DNA from: Bacteroidota bacterium
Lineage (GTDB): Bacteria; Bacteroidota; Bacteroidia; Bacteroidales; VadinHA17
Assembly (NCBI GenBank): GCA_021816545.1
Contig: JAKAXP010000122.1
Location: 1-7,057, forward strand
DNA: 7,057 nucleotides
Direction: 5' to 3'
Shown piece by piece: positions 5,392 to 7,057 of this stretch (the first letter of the stretch is position 1; each line of letters opens with the position of its first letter). The notes under the pieces were generated by a model. It worked only from the letters and a program-made list of their open reading frames with translations. It had not been told where the DNA came from and did not search any database. Made by a program: the position numbers and the translations under genes.

Positions 5392-7057
5392 CTGTACAGT
5401 AAATATTTCTGGCGTATTTCCATGAATTCTGAAACATCATCCTGGCAGGCTTTAACCACCTCCTCAACAGTGACACCAGGATCGTTGAGTTTTCTCATTA
5501 TCGCCGGCGGCGACCACTGGAGAGAGTCAGGGCTGGTTTTCCTGTAGGCGTCAATTATGTGCAGTGCAGCCTCTACCGAACGGTAAGCAGCAGGGTCGGT
5601 GAGCATGATCTCAACACCCCCGCACATCTCGTTCCATGGTTTGCTGCTGCGGTTACTGACAGGACCTGAGGACCTGGGGATGAAATAGAGAGGCCTGAAG
5701 TAAGCACCCCTGATACCGCGTGAGTTCAGGTCGGCAGCTGCCTTCTCGGCATTGACCCAGGGTGCACCGGTGACGATGAACGGTTTTGTCATCCCCCGTC
5801 CTTCCGACATGTTTGTTCTCTCAAACAGGCATTGACCCGGGTACACAACTGCTGTTTCCCAGTTGTCGATATTCGGTGATGGCATCACCCATTGCAATCC
5901 GGTCTCATTCCACATCATGCTCCTGCGCCATCCCTTCATTTTAATTACTGTCAGGTCAGCGCCGTACCCCTCGGTCTCATTCCACATTGTTGCCAGCTCG
6001 CCGTAGGTCATACCGTGCCTGAGCGGCAGGCGGTGATTATAAATACTTATTGTATCCTGCATCGGACCCTCAACCACGCGGCCACCCAGCGGGTTGGGCC
6101 TGTCGAGGACGATGAAGGGTATGCCTGCCTTCGCGCATGCCTCCATGGCATGAGACATCGAGAACTTGAATGTATACCATGCGGAACCGACTCCCTGGAT
6201 ATCGAATATCATTACGTCTAAGCTGTCGAGCCACTCCTTTTTCGGTGCCCATGAGGTGCCGTAGAGGCTGTAAACAGGAACGCCTGTAGCAGGGTCTTTT
6301 TCACCGTCGGTGAAGATCCGGCCCTGCTGGGCGCCGCGTACACCGTGCTCGGCACCGAACAATGCCACGAGATTGACTCCGGGGGTGGTTGCAAGTATAT
6401 CGACCGTGCTGCGCATATCAATTCCCACTGCCGAAGGGTTGGTAATGAGACCGACCCTTTTCCCCTTTATCAGGTCAAGATGATCATCAATCAGAACATT
6501 TATGCCGGGTGTTACTGCCGGCACAGGTACCGGCGGCCGTTTCATACTGTCATAGAACTCTGCCAGTACCGGTTCAAGCGCCGGCGCATCCGCAAAAGTG
6601 AAACCTGTAACCGGGATTCTGCTGATAAAGCTCTCATTCCCGAAACGGTCAACCGCCGAGACGGCAACGCTGTCGAGCTTAATGAAGGCCTGTTCAGGTT
6701 TTGTCACATTTTCCCTGGGGATCCGGCCCAGAAATGTCCTGTTGATTGTGAATGCGGGAATGGCATCGGCCAAAACCTTGTTTCCGTGAATATTCTGGTT
6801 CCACTGGTTACCGTACTTGTAATAGACAACCCAGCGGCCTACATCAGAGGGATCAGGATGAGTCCAGGTCAGCTTCAGCTTCCCGTCTTCCTCCTTCATC
6901 GTCACTGACGGCGGTGCAGGTGCTTTCGTATCAAGCCAGGGCATCGGAGGTACAAGGGCAGGCCTGCGGTACGGACCCTCCGCCACTGCCTTAACCAGTT
7001 CCGGTGAATTTACAAGAGGTCCGATGCTCCAGTGTATGACACCGGGGCTGTAGATCG
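5388..7057 (-). CDS. Multidomain glycan hydrolase: GHL10-like C-terminus, Fn3-like domain, DUF1343/NamZ-like (GH171) domain; 5' end outside window
   Basis: The frame stays open to the right edge, giving 555 complete codons; residues here count from the first full codon. Residues 1-45 (IYSPGVIHWSIG... PALVPPMPWLD) resemble the end of the GHL10/DUF187 glycosyl-hydrolase-like family, so most of that domain lies beyond the window. Residues 48-152 look like a fibronectin type III domain (LKLTWTHP, VAVSAVDRFGNES). A Pro/Val-rich linker (174-182) follows. Residues 183-555 are DUF1343, the family of exo-beta-N-acetylmuramidase NamZ, which releases MurNAc from the non-reducing end of peptide-free glycan. 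Supporting motifs: FGAEHGVRG (233-241), FDIQGVG (284-290), LDRPNPLGG (317-325), MPSPNI (391-396) and NMSEGRGMTKPF (415-426). The canonical IQDVG is IQGVG here, with R also replaced by A four residues on. The stop overlaps the amidase ATG (ATGA). A periplasmic or outer-membrane location is expected, but the signal peptide is out of view. The DUF1343 call is firm; the GHL10 call is moderate. Confidence 0.88.
   Translation of the reverse strand, partial: IYSPGVIHWSIGPLVNSPELVKAVAEGPYRRPALVPPMPWLDTKAPAPPSVTMKEEDGKLKLTWTHPDPSDVGRWVVYYKYGNQWNQNIHGNKVLADAIPAFTINRTFLGRIPRENVTKPEQAFIKLDSVAVSAVDRFGNESFISRIPVTGFTFADAPALEPVLAEFYDSMKRPPVPVPAVTPGINVLIDDHLDLIKGKRVGLITNPSAVGIDMRSTVDILATTPGVNLVALFGAEHGVRGAQQGRIFTDGEKDPATGVPVYSLYGTSWAPKKEWLDSLDVMIFDIQGVGSAWYTFKFSMSHAMEACAKAGIPFIVLDRPNPLGGRVVEGPMQDTISIYNHRLPLRHGMTYGELATMWNETEGYGADLTVIKMKGWRRSMMWNETGLQWVMPSPNIDNWETAVVYPGQCLFERTNMSEGRGMTKPFIVTGAPWVNAEKAAADLNSRGIRGAYFRPLYFIPRSSGPVSNRSSKPWNEMCGGVEIMLTDPAAYRSVEAALHIIDAYRKTSPDSLQWSPPAIMRKLNDPGVTVEEVVKACQDDVSEFMEIRQKYLLYR

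Noticed and set aside
5900..5987. 16-bp direct repeat CGGTCTCATTCCACAT at 5900-5915 and 5972-5987
   Set aside because: Both copies encode MWNET in frame, 24 codons apart, within the DUF1343 domain. Repeated short peptide motifs with the same codons explain it without a mobile or regulatory element.
6345..6908. 187-codon open frame on the plus strand opposite the NamZ-like gene
   Set aside because: It is antisense to clear family motifs, and its translation is rich in Arg, Cys and His with no recognisable domain. It is a shadow of the real minus-strand gene.
6984..6986. GTG as the start codon of the NamZ-like gene
   Set aside because: The same frame is open for 23 more codons to the window edge, and those codons fit the GHL10-like tail, so the gene continues upstream and the GTG encodes an internal valine.

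Overview
This window most likely comes from a Bacteroidota chromosome, probably an uncultured or environmental Bacteroidales-like lineage with roughly balanced base composition. Three things point there. MurA has the PGGDKIGRRR active-site loop and the HPWPGLTPDL motif typical of Bacteroidota MurA. The start codons have AT-rich leaders without clear Shine-Dalgarno sequences. A TAnnTTTG-type -7 element lies upstream of murA. I cannot name a genus from the sequence alone.

Layout, left to right: (1) the 5' part of a class II aldolase gene on the minus strand, cut by the left edge; (2) a 75-base divergent gap with a perfect-stem hairpin; (3) a one-domain lipoate/biotin-ligase-family gene on the plus strand; (4) murB on the minus strand, whose stop overlaps the ligase stop tail-to-tail by 8 bases; (5) an 83-base divergent gap with a candidate Bacteroidota promoter; (6) murA on the plus strand; (7) a 104-base convergent gap with a weak hairpin and part of an imperfect direct repeat; (8) a minus-strand pair, read right to left: a large multidomain gene open at the right edge (C-terminal tail of a GHL10-like domain, Fn3-like domain, DUF1343/NamZ-like domain), then a lipoprotein-type N-acetylmuramoyl-L-alanine amidase. 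These two overlap as ATGA. The window is almost fully coding. There is no gene-free stretch above 300 bases, and I saw no tRNA, rRNA, CRISPR array or insertion sequence.

Four of the six genes concern peptidoglycan. MurA and MurB make UDP-MurNAc from UDP-GlcNAc in the cytoplasm and sit head to head. The amidase strips stem peptides from MurNAc, and the NamZ-like domain is expected to remove terminal MurNAc from peptide-free glycan. The upstream GHL10-like part resembles a family that includes E. coli DigH, which acts on denuded glycan. The most interesting proposal is therefore that the minus-strand pair is a translationally coupled set for making and dismantling denuded glycan, with two glycan-active domains on one polypeptide, placed beside the genes that begin MurNAc synthesis. 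The domain assignments rest on motif recognition; the joint function is inference.
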